NCBI GenBank assembly: GCA_010909165.1
Contig: MU008158.1
Location: forward strand, 2,443,478 to 2,507,477
From: Anthoceros angustus
Lineage: Eukaryota; Streptophyta; Anthocerotopsida; Anthocerotales; Anthocerotaceae
DNA length: 64,000 nucleotides
Direction of reading: 5' to 3'
The translations under genes and the position numbers were made by a program. Below are positions 1 to 10,489 of this stretch, in pieces. A model generated the notes under the pieces. It did no database searches and had not been told where the DNA came from. It was given only the letters and a program-made list of their open reading frames with translations. Within the stretch, counting starts at the first letter, position 1, and each line of letters opens with the position of its first letter.

Positions 1-1989
1 TGGAGGTTGGTATGCCGTCCTTGTTACTCATTTAAATGTGAAAAAGATGTGTTCATAGAAATGCCGGTATGTAAGCAAATGGTCTGTACAGGCTCATGTG
101 TGCTGCTCTGCTCTGATACGCTGAAACAGGCATAAAGGTTACTGAGGGTGGTAAGGATGAAAGCATTGTCGAGTTTGAAGTTGATTGGCGGAATGGGAAG
201 GGGCAGAAGGCGGTAATCACAGTTCAGACGCCTGGCCCAGATTTTCAAGTCGAGGTGAGAAAAACATCGTCTGTCAATGTTGCTCCCAGCGAACACAGAT
301 TCACTGTACGTGGTTTTGTTGCTCAGGACTAAGGAGTCTTTGTCTGGCAGGTGAATGATTTTACACTGTACGGTGTCGGCAGGGTGGTGCTGAAGCCACT
401 CGTCGAGGAAATTCCTGGGTTTGGAGCTATTTTGGTCTCACTGCGTGAACCAGTAAGCTCTGGACCTTTGCATGCTTCTTTGTTGTCCGAAGAGATCAAC
501 ATGCTCTTTGGGTGTTTCTTACATTTGTTTTTCTGGTGCCACTGATTAATCTGAGGGAGATACGTTGGTTTTGTGTGCTCTTGAATCCCTTGTTTTAAAG
601 ACGACATATGCTGCATGTGGACATATTTCGGTAACTTATCTCTGATAGGACAAGTCTGTGAATCGCAGCCGGACGTGGATTTCCACACCAATATTTTTGG
701 CGGAGACTTGACAGCATTACCAGGAGTGGACCAGATTATTGATGTAAGTGCATAGAGCAGGGGACTCTTTTTTACTCATGTATCTGTGTGATGTGTAATC
801 AACTGAGCATAATTGCCTTGGTGTGTTTTGCAGAACTTGATCAAATCTGCTCTTGAAGATACTTTGGTCTGGCCGAGCCGACTTGTTGTTCCTGTGGGAC
901 CTGGGGACTATAGGTGAGAAGGGTTGTCTGTTTTTTGCCATTCCTGCTTGTGGACCTGTTATTATTTGCATTGTTGTAACCATGGGTGATTTGCTGACGC
1001 AGTTGGCTTGAGCTGCATCCGGTGGGTATCCTGCACGTGGTACTGTTGGAGGGCAAAGGCATCAAGTCGGAGGACTGGTTTGGCAAATCAGACCCGTTTG
1101 TCATACTGTATATCCGCCCAAAAGAAGAGAAAATTAAGAGGTCTTCAACAAAAAGTAACACCACAAATCCCGTCTGGAATGAGGCGTTTGACGTGGAGGT
1201 GAGTGTCTGCCGGAGGCTCCTCGCCCTGGAATGCCTCTGTCCAGCAATGCATCTGTATGTGTGCTGAACTGACATGATCCATAACAGGTGGAAGATCCAG
1301 GGTGCCAGAAACTGCACCTGAGGCTTATGGATGCCGATTCAGTGAGTGCAGCAGATTATCATGGCGGTGCGGAGTTGTCCGTCACACAGGTACATGCAGC
1401 CGGATTAGTCATTGGCAACCATGAGTTGGAACCCTGAGTTGGAACCCTCGTTGTTGATTGATGTGTTTTACACTGGGCATGGGTGCAGTTCGAGCCATTG
1501 AAGGCTTATGATCTCTGGCTACCTCTCCTCAAAGACCCCAGCAAACCGCAGGAGGGAGAGTCTACTGGTCAGATTCACGTCATCGTCACGTACAAGCCTC
1601 TCGAGAAGCAATCCGGAGGCGAAAAGGATTCTGCAGCTCAGGAAGAAAATGGGAAGACTGACGACAAAAAGCAAGACACCGGCAGGGATGAAACGAAGGA
1701 GGGGGGTGAAAAGGGTGCCGCCGAGGAAGAAGCCGCCCCCGACTCAGCCCCTGAGAAGGATGAATTCCCAACGGCAGAGAAGGCAACGGGCAACCCTGGA
1801 ATCGCACCCGACATGGCACAAGAGCCTGAAGTCCCAGCAACTCCTGAAGACCATGACAGAAAGCTGCAGGAGCATGATTTGGGCGCCCAGCATGCTGCAG
1901 CCTTGGACCTGAACGACAAAAGCGATGCTAAAATCAGGGTTGCAGCGTCCTCTGCGGAGGAGCTGATGGAGATGAACGGAATGGGGTGA
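1..1989 (+). CDS. Synaptotagmin-like SMP/C2 protein, 3' part (partial)
   Basis: C-terminal part of a plant NTMC2/E-SYT type tether that binds lipids at ER-plasma membrane or ER-organelle contacts; the N-terminal membrane anchor lies upstream of the window. Exons read at about 130-254, 351-452, 669-743, 834-913, 1003-1198, 1288-1389 and 1489-1989, all with GT-AG borders. The first three give the end of the SMP domain (FGAILVSLREP, then GGDLTALPGVD). The next encode WPSRLVVPVGPGDY followed by one C2 domain with GILHVVLLEGKGIK, KSDPFVILYI and NPVWNEAF. Acidic loop residues D (KSDPF) and D (MDAD) suggest partial calcium-binding capacity. The last exon adds about 130 disordered residues rich in Glu, Lys and Ala. 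Only one C2 is visible; many relatives have two. The family call is firm; the exact subgroup is not. Confidence 0.85.
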
Positions 1990-1995
1990 GTGCGG
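1982..1995 (+). promoter_or_regulatory. Stop codon embedded in a consensus splice donor
   Basis: The TGA stop of the synaptotagmin-like gene at 1987-1989 lies inside GGGTGAGTG, a strong match to a plant 5' splice site. If spliced there, the stop would be lost and the protein would run into a further exon. I see no convincing downstream coding exon, so termination is the simpler reading. Confidence 0.35.
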
Positions 1996-3156
1996 CTGTA
2001 ATCTGTACATGTAGGGTCACCAGCATGGTACAACGGTGGTGGTGGAGCTCTGTCCTGTTGTGTGTAAACACGGCACACCACCACACACACAAACCCAGCA
2101 ACAATCACGTTTCTGTGTCGGAACTTTGTACAAACCGGGGCACTGTACATCCCCACAAGCACCCTCGAGTGCATCGGGAGTCGGGTAGCGGGAAGTGTAC
2201 GAAGGCGGAACAGTAGTTACCAGGTGAAGGTGGGAATGCAGATCTGCAAACGACTTTGTTATTTTTCTTACATATACTATACTATTACATACCAAGAGCG
2301 GAAGGTTCAACGTAAGGATGCGGCTCTTTGTGTCATGAATAAAAGTCGGTATCATGTCAGGAAGTCGGTCACCAGCTGTTGTAAGCATAGAGGTTGTTGT
2401 AGGTTGAGCGGCGGTGGGCGGCCTCGTCGCCATTTTTCCACCACGTGTGCAAGTCGCCGGGGTGAGGGTGTTGCACCGTCCAGGAAGGTGCAGCACTGCT
2501 TGCGGCCCGGCAGGGCGGACATGGCCGTAGTTTGCATTTCCCCAGGCGAAGCCGATTTGGGGCGGGAATGAAAGCCGGTACAGCATGCTGCAAGTATGTC
2601 GTAACTGGCACCGAGGTGACAATTATGATGGCGGGCGGGCTAATGAGGAACTCGGTGGGCGTAGATACCGATCTGCAAGCTGCTTGACGAAGAAAGCACG
2701 CAAGGAATAGGGTGCGGGATGCCCTTCCTTTTCCCCAGCTCGGGATTGCGTTCCCGGAGGCTCAGCGGCCAATATCAGGCGCCGACTTGGTATCCAGTTG
2801 CTAGACGGCATTTCCGGAGCTTGGGGAGTGAGGGTCAGGGCCAGGGCCAGGGCACGACGCGTCTTCACAGAGGGGCGGTGGCCCCGCGTGACAGCTGCAA
2901 GAATAAGAGAGGACGCCAGGGCCCATGTTGCAGATGCCTGCCTGCAACATGGGGCCCTTTCACTTGTTCACGGAGCAGCCTTGTCGTTGGGATGGAAACG
3001 GAGTGCTACAGGCCCGGGCACATGTCCAGCAGTGATGCGTGCGTCATGCCCACATTTTTGGAGCCACTCCTGTCGTACAGAAGTGGACGTCAAAATGCAA
3101 ATTGTATCTTTGTACTTTAATTATTTTTTATTTTGTGCTACGAAGGAGACATCTAT
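1990..3156. other. Intergenic: 3' UTR and unassigned sequence
   Basis: Holds the probable 3' UTR of the synaptotagmin-like gene, then about 900 bases of moderately GC-rich sequence with only short open frames of low-complexity translation. A short GGGCCA/GGGCAG run lies near 2830-2855. No gene supported. Confidence 0.6.
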
Positions 3157-3228
3157 TCCGTAATAGTCTAGTGGTTAGGATACCTGGCTTTCACCCAGGC
3201 GACCCGGGTTCGAGCCCCGGTTACGGAA
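3157..3228 (+). tRNA. tRNA-Glu (anticodon TTC)
   Basis: A 72-nt cloverleaf. The acceptor stem TCCGTAA pairs with TTACGGA, the anticodon arm CCTGG-CTTTCAC-CCAGG presents TTC, the T-loop is GGTTCGAGCC and the discriminator base is A. The internal box A (TAGTCTAGTGG) and box B (GGTTCGAGCC) are intact and no intron is seen. Read directly from the sequence. Confidence 0.95.
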
Positions 3229-3534
3229 GACTGTGCTCGATTATTTACCAGCTTGGTCTTTTAATTTAGAACATCGATATTGCTGAGATTTGGCGGGTTG
3301 ATTTCTTCTTTCCTGCTAAAAAATAAATAAGAATATTATGTCATATTATAATGATTTTTTTAATCTTCAAACATTCATATCAAACTAAGACAAAATGAGA
3401 AAGAAGGAATATAATATATTACGAAATATATCTATATTTTACTCAATTTAATTTAATGAAAATGTTGTCTTACATACAACTTCCCAAGCTGATTCGTCGT
3501 GTCATATTTATATTCATTTATATGCCTAAAGCTA

Positions 3535-3660
3535 TTTATACCAAGGGCATCCACTCTCATTAGGCACCCCATCTAAGTACCCATCGAAAGCGCAAGATGC
3601 TTAGTAACGGCATTCTTATTCTTATAACGGGTATCCATTTGGCCAGATGTAACTTTTGTC
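3535..3660 (+). repeat. Dispersed repeat family, copy 1
   Basis: Contains the blocks GGCATCCACTC, CATCTAAGTACC, ATGCTTAGTAAC and ATCCATTTGG in that order. The same blocks recur near 8640-8736 on this strand and, reverse-complemented, in two tandem copies near 32225-32415. No coding potential. Probably a short non-autonomous element of unknown class. Confidence 0.6.
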
Positions 3661-3687
3661 ATATCACTCCCATAACGAAAATATATT

Positions 3688-3862
3688 AAAGTCCTTAGTG
3701 GACTTTAATATATTTCTTCTTCTTCTTCTTCTCTCCCAGGTCAGTCCTTAGTGGACTTTAATATACTTCTTCCTCTTCCGAGGTCAGTCCTTAGTAGTAC
3801 TTAGTGGACTTTAATATACCTCCTCTTCTTCTTCTTATCCCGAGGTCGGTCCTGAGTGGACG
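3688..3862. repeat. Degenerate minisatellite with TCCTTAGTGGACTTTAATATA core
   Basis: Three good copies and one decayed copy of a core containing GTCCTTAGTGGACTTTAATAT, separated by CTT-rich tracts. The core is partly palindromic (AAAGTCC-TTAGT-GGACTTT). Related short matches (AAGTCCACTAAGGATG and its complement) lie near 8580, 9255 and 32470, next to copies of the dispersed repeat. Confidence 0.6.
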
Positions 3863-4325
3863 TTTTTTTCTTCTTCTCCTCCCGAGGCTTGAGAGAAGGA
3901 GATATGGAGATGTAGGTATGTAGGGACATCTATAGAAGAAGAAGAAAAAGTTTCTCTTTTTCTTTTCTTTTTTTAAAAGAAGAAGAAGAAGTGGTGTACG
4001 TAGGCATTATAGCTAGTGCGAGGGCTGGGACTGGGAGCAACGAGCGGCGAGCGGCGAGCGACGAGCAACCCAGATTCATATGAGGGACAAATGGCCACGA
4101 CTCCATGGTTGGGGTTGGTGTGGGGTGGAGGTGTCGGGCAGGTGGCACCTGTTGGTCCAGGGCGGCGGAGGCAGAGCGGACGTGGCAATTGCCGGTGATG
4201 GCGTGCAATGCGAAGGGGAAGTGGGCCCGGGAGATGGTGGCAGGCGGGCGGCGCACCCCATTGGGCCATTGCGCATCCTATGCTCCCCAGGCCCCCCCTC
4301 GCCCCTCCAGATTCTTCTGGGGGGC

Positions 4326-4377
4326 CCTGGGTGCCGGTGCCGGTGCCGGTGCCGTTCCCGGTGCCGGTGCCACCGCG
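4326..4377. repeat. GGTGCC simple repeat
   Basis: About eight hexamers of GGTGCC with one interruption, in GC-rich upstream sequence. Confidence 0.8.
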
Positions 4378-5002
4378 CGGCCTCCGCCTGTTATTATAAC
4401 CTGACCCCGCGTCCGCGGTCCGGACGCGGACACGGTAGGGTTAACTCTGCCAACCCCTGGTCGGTGCGGCGGGTCTGGACTCTGGAAGCCTGGGCTGCTG
4501 GCTGCTGGCTGCTGCCCGGTCCTGCTCACGAGTCGCGAGACGTGAGACTTGCCCGCACACCTCCAGCCTCCCTGTAGCTGCAGCAGGCTTCCAGGAAGGT
4601 GAGGCCGGAGCAGGAACAGGCCGGGGCCAAGGACGTGACGTGAGGGAAGAATAAGAACGGAGGGGAGGAGCGACGGTGATCGTCACACGCGCGCCTCCTG
4701 GGCCTCGACCTCGGCCTCGGCCTCCGCTCCGTCTCACCCCGTCCCACTCCATTCCGCTCCGTCGCCGCCTCGCCCACCGCCTCGCCCTCCGCCTCCAGAC
4801 CTCCGCACGCCGTCTGCCGGGCAATGCGGCTGCATCGCAGCCTGCACCTGCGCTCATCGTGGCACTGGGGCACGCACTCGCAATCGCATTTCACGCCGCA
4901 ATCCGAAACACAGGTTGGTGTGTCGAGCAGCTGGGATGTCTGGAGTCTGTCGTTGCCCCCTCTGCCGTTCCGTGACGGAGCGGGAAAACGGCCTTTTCCT
5001 TT

Positions 5003-5046
5003 TCCTTCCTTCCTTCCTTCCTGCCTGCCTGCCTGCCTGCCTGCCC
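5003..5046. repeat. Compound CCTT / CTGC microsatellite
   Basis: CCTT tetramers pass directly into CTGC tetramers, about 250 bases upstream of the GH17 start codon, so probably in its promoter or leader. Confidence 0.85.
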
Positions 5047-5294
5047 TGCTTCATCATCCCTGCTACGCCTTCTCCGGCGCAGGGCATTTCGTCTCCCAGT
5101 CCCAATGAGTCACTGCCAGTCGGGGATCGCTTGCCACCTCGTCGGGCTCCACGTTTCTCTCACTCCCTGCTCGTTTTACAGGTCTGAGACGCACCCGACC
5201 AGCAGGATGCTGACCATCTGCTCCGGGGACCGCCTGCCTCTCCGTGTCGCCGCCCGCCTGCACGCTCCTTGACACCCGCATTTCTTCCGCCACC

Positions 5295-7267
5295 ATGGCC
5301 TTGTCCCGGGCTGCTGCTGCAGTTGCGGGTGCCAGGAAGGAGGCCCTTCTGTCCCTCCTTCTCCTGCATTTGGTCCTGGTGGCGGGACTCGACGAGGACG
5401 GTACGCTCTCAGCCCGTGTCTCATGCTTCTGCCAGCTACGGAGGATGGTAAGACGGAATGTCGTCGTGGTGGCTGTGTCTCACCCCGCCCTTGCTCCTGC
5501 CTTTGCCTTGCAGCTTATTCGCCCAATCCGCTGTACCCCAGCATCGGTGTGAACTACGGGCGTGTTGCGGACAACCTGCCTCCTCCCGCGCAGGTGGTGC
5601 AGATAATCAAAAACTTGAAAATCGGGAGTGTGAGAATTTTCGACCACGACACCGGCGTCATCGGTGCCTTTGCCGGCTCCGGCATTGGGCTGGTGATTGG
5701 GGTCACCAACCAGGAAGTCATCGGGATCGGGCAGAGCAACGCTACCGCCACACAGTGGGTGGCACAGAATGTCGTCCCCTTCTATCCTGCCACCAAGATC
5801 AGCACCATCGTGGTGGGGAACGAGCTCTTGTCCTATTTCGGTGCGCAGGATGTGCAAGCGTGGTATCAGATCAATCCAGCTATGCTCAATCTGTACTCGT
5901 AAGTGCGCCTGCCATTCCCGCGTTTGCTGCTGCCGCATTGGGTATCGTGGCTAGGCTTGTGCTGTGAACCAACAGTGTCTGTGGCTCCTGTTTGGTGCAG
6001 GGCGCTCAAGGTGTTGAATCTGCACCGCCAGATAAAAATTTCCACAGCGCTCGCCTACGACGCGCTTAACAGTTCGTATCCTCCTTCGGCCGGGAGCTTC
6101 CGGCCGGACATTGCGGAGCCCGTGATCAAGCCGCTTCTCAGATTCCTCAACACCACGGCCTCCTATTTCATGATCAACGTGTATCCCTACTTCGCATTCG
6201 CCGGCAATCCCAACATTTCCGTGGACTATGCCACCTTCGGCCCAGCAGCTGCTCCTGTGGTCGACGGGGAGTTGAAGTACACCAGCTTGTTGGATGCTCA
6301 GCTTGATGCTCTCCACTTTGCCACTGCCAAGTTGGGCTACCCAGGCGTCAGGATATCCATCACGGAGACTGGATGGCCTACCAAAGGGGACCCAGGTCAG
6401 CTTGGAACAGGGATCCCCATTGCAGCGAACTACAACAGAAGGCTGGTGCGCAAGATCTTATCAGCCCAGGGCACACCAGCCGTGCCAGGAGTGTTCATCC
6501 CGACCTTCATCTTCTCCCTCTTCAACGAGGACTTGAAACCAGGGCCGACCACAGAGCGCAACTGGGGGCTGGACTATCCGGATGGTACCCCAGTTTATCC
6601 CATCGACCTCACGGGCCAAACACCGGAGAGCAGCTATGCTCCGCTGCCTGGGAGCAGCCCTCCCCCACCTCCAAATGCCCCTCCTCCCTCTCCACCCCCC
6701 ACCTCGTCCTCCTATTCTCCGCCCCCTCCCTTTCTGCCACCCCAGAGTTCTCCACCTGTGCCTTCTGTTCCTTCTGTGCCTCCACCCAATGCTGTGGTAA
6801 GCCCTCCTGGAGTTCCACCGCCTCTTGGCTCGCCTCCTCCTCCCCAAATCCCTCCCGCATCTACCCCTCCTGGAGCTGGAACCACCCAGTGGTGCACTGC
6901 CAACCCTCTTGCTAGTCTGGAGTCCATTCAGGCTGCTCTGGACTATGCCTGCGGCGTTGCCAACTGCGCCCCCATCCAAATCGGGCAGCTTTGTTACGAC
7001 CCCAACACTCTGCAGTATCATGCATCCTGGGCATTTAACAGCTACTATCAACAGACCAAGGTTGCAGGGGGGACCTGTCACTTCGGCGGGGCTGCTGTTC
7101 TCACTAGCACCGATCCTAGTGAGTGGAATGTGAATGCTGTATCGTGTGGTACCCAGTCTGCATGCAGCTCGTGGCTTCCGCTTCGGAATTCCCTGGAATC
7201 TAACGAGCACTGTCTTTTTCTGAATGCTGCAGGTGTGAACGGCTGTGTTTTCCCAGGAGGCAATTAG
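5295..7267 (+). CDS. Glucan endo-1,3-beta-glucosidase (GH17) with C-terminal X8/CBM43 domain
   Basis: Secreted or wall-bound enzyme family that cleaves beta-1,3-glucan (callose). Exons 5295-5400, 5514-5898, 6001-7118 and 7233-7267 give 547 residues. The ATG sits in a near-ideal context (GCCACCATGG). Residues 1-34 look like a signal peptide with a Leu-rich core. The GH17 barrel starts at SIGVNYGRVADNLP; the two expected catalytic glutamates are E139 in VVGNE and E286 in ITETGWPT. A Pro/Ser linker of about 90 residues follows, then an X8 domain with six cysteines (WC, YAC, NC, LC, GTC, GC), which in this family binds beta-1,3-glucan. No C-terminal GPI-anchor signal is visible after CVFPGGN. The last intron can be read through in frame (separate entry). 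Confidence 0.92.
7119..7232 (+). other. In-frame, stop-free intron in the X8 domain (exitron-like)
   Basis: A 114-nt segment bounded by GTGAGT and TGCAG. Its length is a multiple of three and it has no in-frame stop. Removal gives TDPSVNGCVFPG, the expected X8 ending. Retention inserts 38 residues, including three extra cysteines, just before the last X8 cysteine. Splicing is the default reading because it restores the family pattern. Confidence 0.75.
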
Positions 7268-8317
7268 CCTAGAAGATGCTCGAGGGGGCGGGGGGAGGCA
7301 TAGATGGAACAGAAGTAGGTACACTACAGGTTGTTTACTCTGGGGAGCAGAGCAAATCTGACCTTTTTTTCGTCTAACCAGATTCTGCCGCTCTTGAATT
7401 AGCTAGCATGCGTTGCTGAGCGTGTTCTCAGCCTTGACCAGTTAGACCAAGTCGTGGGTAGTAGTTCGGTGTGCCTCATAGCGTAGCAACGTAGGATCCG
7501 TATTCCGGCCTGGGGTAGGAGCTCCAAGGATGACACCAAGTAGAGACATTTTTGACCCCTGCCACATTTTACAGGCAAATGATGCAGTGTAAAACCTTTC
7601 AAGTAACAAGCAGAATATTTTGTGAACGAGATATGGAAAGATCCCCATTGCGCTGTACGGGCTTACATCTGTCATCAAAATCAGCACACTGCCAGGGATG
7701 TAGATACCCGTGAGCCCCTGCTCGAGGGTAGCCAGTAGTGCTTTATATCTGAGATCAAATCAGCATATCGCCAAGAACTCTATATCTGCCAGTTGTGCTT
7801 TACATCTGAGATCAAATTAGCACATCGCCAAGAACTCTATATCTGAGATCAAATTAGTACATCGCCAAGGACTCTATATCTGAGATCAAATTAGCACATC
7901 GCCAAGAACGTAGATGCTTGTGAACTCCTCTTTACACGGGGGCAGCCGGGGCATGTGCTTCTACTGGCAGACCTATGCAAGCACAAACATGCATTTGCCG
8001 ACCCCAACGTGCCGTGATGACAGAATCCATAATATGAGCCAAGCAAAAACATCTTTGCACCAAGGGATATCGAGAGCGGCTTTCAACCAAGGGACAGCCT
8101 AATGTTGATGCCTTTGAATGTTTGGAAACAAAGTATCCCCTGCAATTTCCGGCAACTTCTCTCTGCTGCTTCAGCGCGCAATCCTGAGTGCAGAGTCGGC
8201 ATGGCCCGGGGCACTCGTGCGGCTGTGATGTAAGGAACTGGAGAATGCTTGTGTGTGAGACGGCTTGTGGACGGGGACGAAAAACACGGTACCGTAGGAG
8301 GAACGATTGTTAGCCAA
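7268..8317. other. Intergenic: 3' UTR of GH17 gene and short repeats
   Basis: No gene seen. Contains the GH17 3' UTR and a 37-bp minisatellite (listed separately). Confidence 0.6.
7744..7912. repeat. 37-bp minisatellite, about four copies
   Basis: The unit contains TATATCTGAGATCAAATTAG followed by CACATCGCCAAGAACTC. The last two copies are nearly identical; the earlier ones are diverged and separated by a partial unit, and a more decayed relative lies near 7670-7710. Confidence 0.8.
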
Positions 8318-8357
8318 CGCCGCCCGGGGGGCTCGAACGCCGCCCGGGGGGCTCGAA
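8318..8357 (-). repeat. 20-bp tandem duplication of the tRNA-Lys 3' end
   Basis: The 20 bases that encode part of the T arm and the 3' acceptor strand (8338-8357) are repeated exactly at 8318-8337, immediately beyond the tRNA 3' end. A second potential acceptor 3' strand therefore follows the first. Confidence 0.9.
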
Positions 8358-8410
8358 CCCCCGACCACAAGGTTAAGAGCCTTGCGCTCTACCGACTGAG
8401 CTAGGGCGGC
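8338..8410 (-). tRNA. tRNA-Lys (anticodon CTT)
   Basis: A 73-nt cloverleaf on the minus strand. The acceptor GCCGCCC pairs with GGGCGGC, the D arm is GCTCAGTCGGTAGAGC, the anticodon loop is CTCTTAA giving CTT, the T-loop is GGTTCGAGCC and the discriminator is G. No intron. The 3' flank carries a 20-bp duplicate of the tRNA 3' end (separate entry), which may affect 3' processing. Confidence 0.95.
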
Positions 8411-8578
8411 CTGTACCATTCGGGCAGACATATTAAAAATATAAACTTAACTTGTAGGTTTGTACACGTGGGGGCGATATTTACAACATGGTGGCCTTTC
8501 ATGAGGAGTAGCCCCATACAATTAGAAGAAAAATTCTACTATAGTTCAGGAGTAGCCCAGAAGTTGAAGAATTTTATT

Positions 8579-8736
8579 TAAGTCCACTAAGGATGAATTG
8601 ATACTTAATAACTTGTACCATGGTGTGCCTAAGCTACTAGCACCAAGGGCATCCACTCCCTCCAGGCACTTCATCTAAGCATAAAATGCTTAACAACCTC
8701 GTTCTTATAAATGTGTGTCCATTTGGTTTATTTGTG
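8579..8736 (+). repeat. Dispersed repeat family, copy 2
   Basis: Shares CTAAGCTACTAGCACCAAGGGCATCCACTC-like blocks, CATCTAAGCA, AATGCTTAACAAC and TTCTTATAA with copy 1 at 3535 and with the inverted copies near 32.2-32.4 kb. It begins with AAGTCCACTAAGGATG, the complement of the core found after copy 1. Confidence 0.6.
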
Positions 8737-9588
8737 CATGGTTGTTAGTGTTTATAGGGCACCAACAATAGGGCGGCCCCGCACATTACAAGGACGAGGG
8801 TAAGATTTTTATCACAAGTGGCCATGAAACTGAGGATGGGTGACACCCCATCCAAGCACTAATCTGTCCGAAGGACGCTTAGCTATGGAGTTCCAATGAA
8901 CTCATATATGGATGTCGCTTTGAAGGGAGGACTTATAATAATAATTTGGCCAAACAATAGCGGTTTGTCTATTTTTATAGCAACACAAATATGCTCACCC
9001 CAATGCAACTCAATGAAAACATCTAGGAAACACAAAATATAAGGGGAAGTAAAAAAAACATGCTGAAGAATATAAGAAAGGAGAAGGGAAGAAAAGATGC
9101 TAAACAAATACGGGGAAAGGAAAAAAGCATGCTGAAAAAGATAGGGGAACGGGAAAAAAACATGTAGGATGAATGTTCATTTTTCACATAAAAAAGGAGG
9201 TTTTTTTTTCCTAAATAAAGTCTTCTTTTCCCTTTCATAAAGAAGAAGTATATTAAGGTCCTCTAAGGATGGAATTTCCGTCATGGGACTGATAAGACAA
9301 AGATACATTAAAAAAAATTGATGTTTAACCGCTATTCTAAATTTGACCTAAATACTAGTGGTTTGAAGTATATCATTGATCTAATTTGACCTAAATATTA
9401 GATTTTTGATTAATTTGTTAGAATTTTTGGTGAGAGGTTTGATTTTTAGTGGGTTGTGTTTCTTCTTGACACACCGCCTAGTGAGCTTCAATTCCCCAAA
9501 CAGAAGTTCAAGGGTGCCTTTCTATTAATGGGCATCCAAATTGTAGCAATTAGTCAACGTTATGAGGCCCTATGTTGTTGTTGTTGTG

Positions 9589-9702
9589 CTAGCACCTTAG
9601 AAACGTCTACTGCGCATGCAATCTCACTAGCATCTTAGAAACGTCTGCTGCACATGTAATCTCACTAGCATCTTAGGAACGTCTACTCTACATGCAATCT
9701 CA
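9589..9702. repeat. 38-bp minisatellite, three copies
   Basis: Three consecutive 38-bp units starting CTAGCA(C/T)CTTAG and ending GCAATCTCA or GTAATCTCA, differing at a few positions each. Confidence 0.9.
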
Positions 9703-9889
9703 CTTAGGTGAAGATTTCAACTGATCTTGAGAAAGACTTTGCAATTTTACTTAGGTTGTAAGAGAAGGCTTTACTCTAGGTGCAATATCCGGCAACTAGG
9801 TGAACAAGTTTCTAAAACATTATATGTAAAAATAAATATTTGTGATTTTTGGCTCTGAAATTAGGGTGTGTGCCCAATCTTTAACAATG

Positions 9890-9912
9890 AACATGATAAT
9901 TTTTGAAGGGGG
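9890..9912 (+). repeat. Left terminal inverted repeat of the 2.0-kb element
   Basis: An exact inverted match to 11869-11891. The flanking AATG at 9886-9889 is repeated at 11892-11895. Confidence 0.85.
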
Positions 9913-10489
9913 TGAATAATCTCGAAGGGGGTTTTCCGTAAATAATCTCTGAAGGGGGTTTTTGATGGGCCCTAAAACAGCGTTTTGAAGGCATTGCAAC
10001 ATCAAAAAAAAGGGTGTCACCGATAAAGTTACTACTTTCCATCCAAAGAATGTTTGTGTCGAATGGTGGTCGAAACTCAAACCTAGAATAATGCAAAGTA
10101 GGAACGGTGAGGAAGGCCATTCCGCCGGAAGGGACGATCAAACTTAGTTTTGGGAGGAAAATGTGGTTTTGTTATGACACCACAAAAGCCACGCAGTATT
10201 TCTAACACAAGAACATCAAGAACGGACTTACAACATTAACTGGGACCCCGAAAACGAGATTTCACTCATCCCCAGAGTTCAATCCTTCGTCATCACTTGG
10301 TCCAGCTTCTCCTGCATAGTCATCACTATCTTCAGCGGCACTTTGACTCGCAGGTTGTATGAAGCCACGCAACTCGCAGAGCTTATCCCTTATCACTTTT
10401 TTGTCCACCGCATACAGATGTTTCCAGGAGGAGTACCCTCTACACTCGACCGACCAGATGTTTCGATGGAAGTGCCACGTACAGGGGGT

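Larger units (their letters stand above)
3229..5294. other. Intergenic: AT-rich repeats, then GC-rich upstream region of the GH17 gene
   Basis: The first 700 bases are AT-rich and contain a dispersed repeat and a short minisatellite (listed separately). From about 4000 the GC content rises sharply, with GGTGCC, CCTT and CTGC simple repeats, consistent with the 5' flank and leader of the GH17 gene starting at 5295. No credible gene. Confidence 0.6.
8411..9888. other. Intergenic AT-rich sequence with repeats
   Basis: No gene supported. Contains dispersed-repeat copy 2 and a 38-bp triplicate repeat (listed separately); the rest is AT-rich with only short frames. Confidence 0.55.

Noticed and set aside
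2624-3160. Overlapping frames upstream of tRNA-Glu
   Set aside because: Short, low-complexity, overlapping on both strands, with no splice-consistent exons or family motifs.
4080-4975. Many open frames on both strands in the GC-rich region before the GH17 gene
   Set aside because: High GC content removes stop codons; translations are Pro/Arg/Gly-rich and frame-overlapping. More likely promoter and leader.
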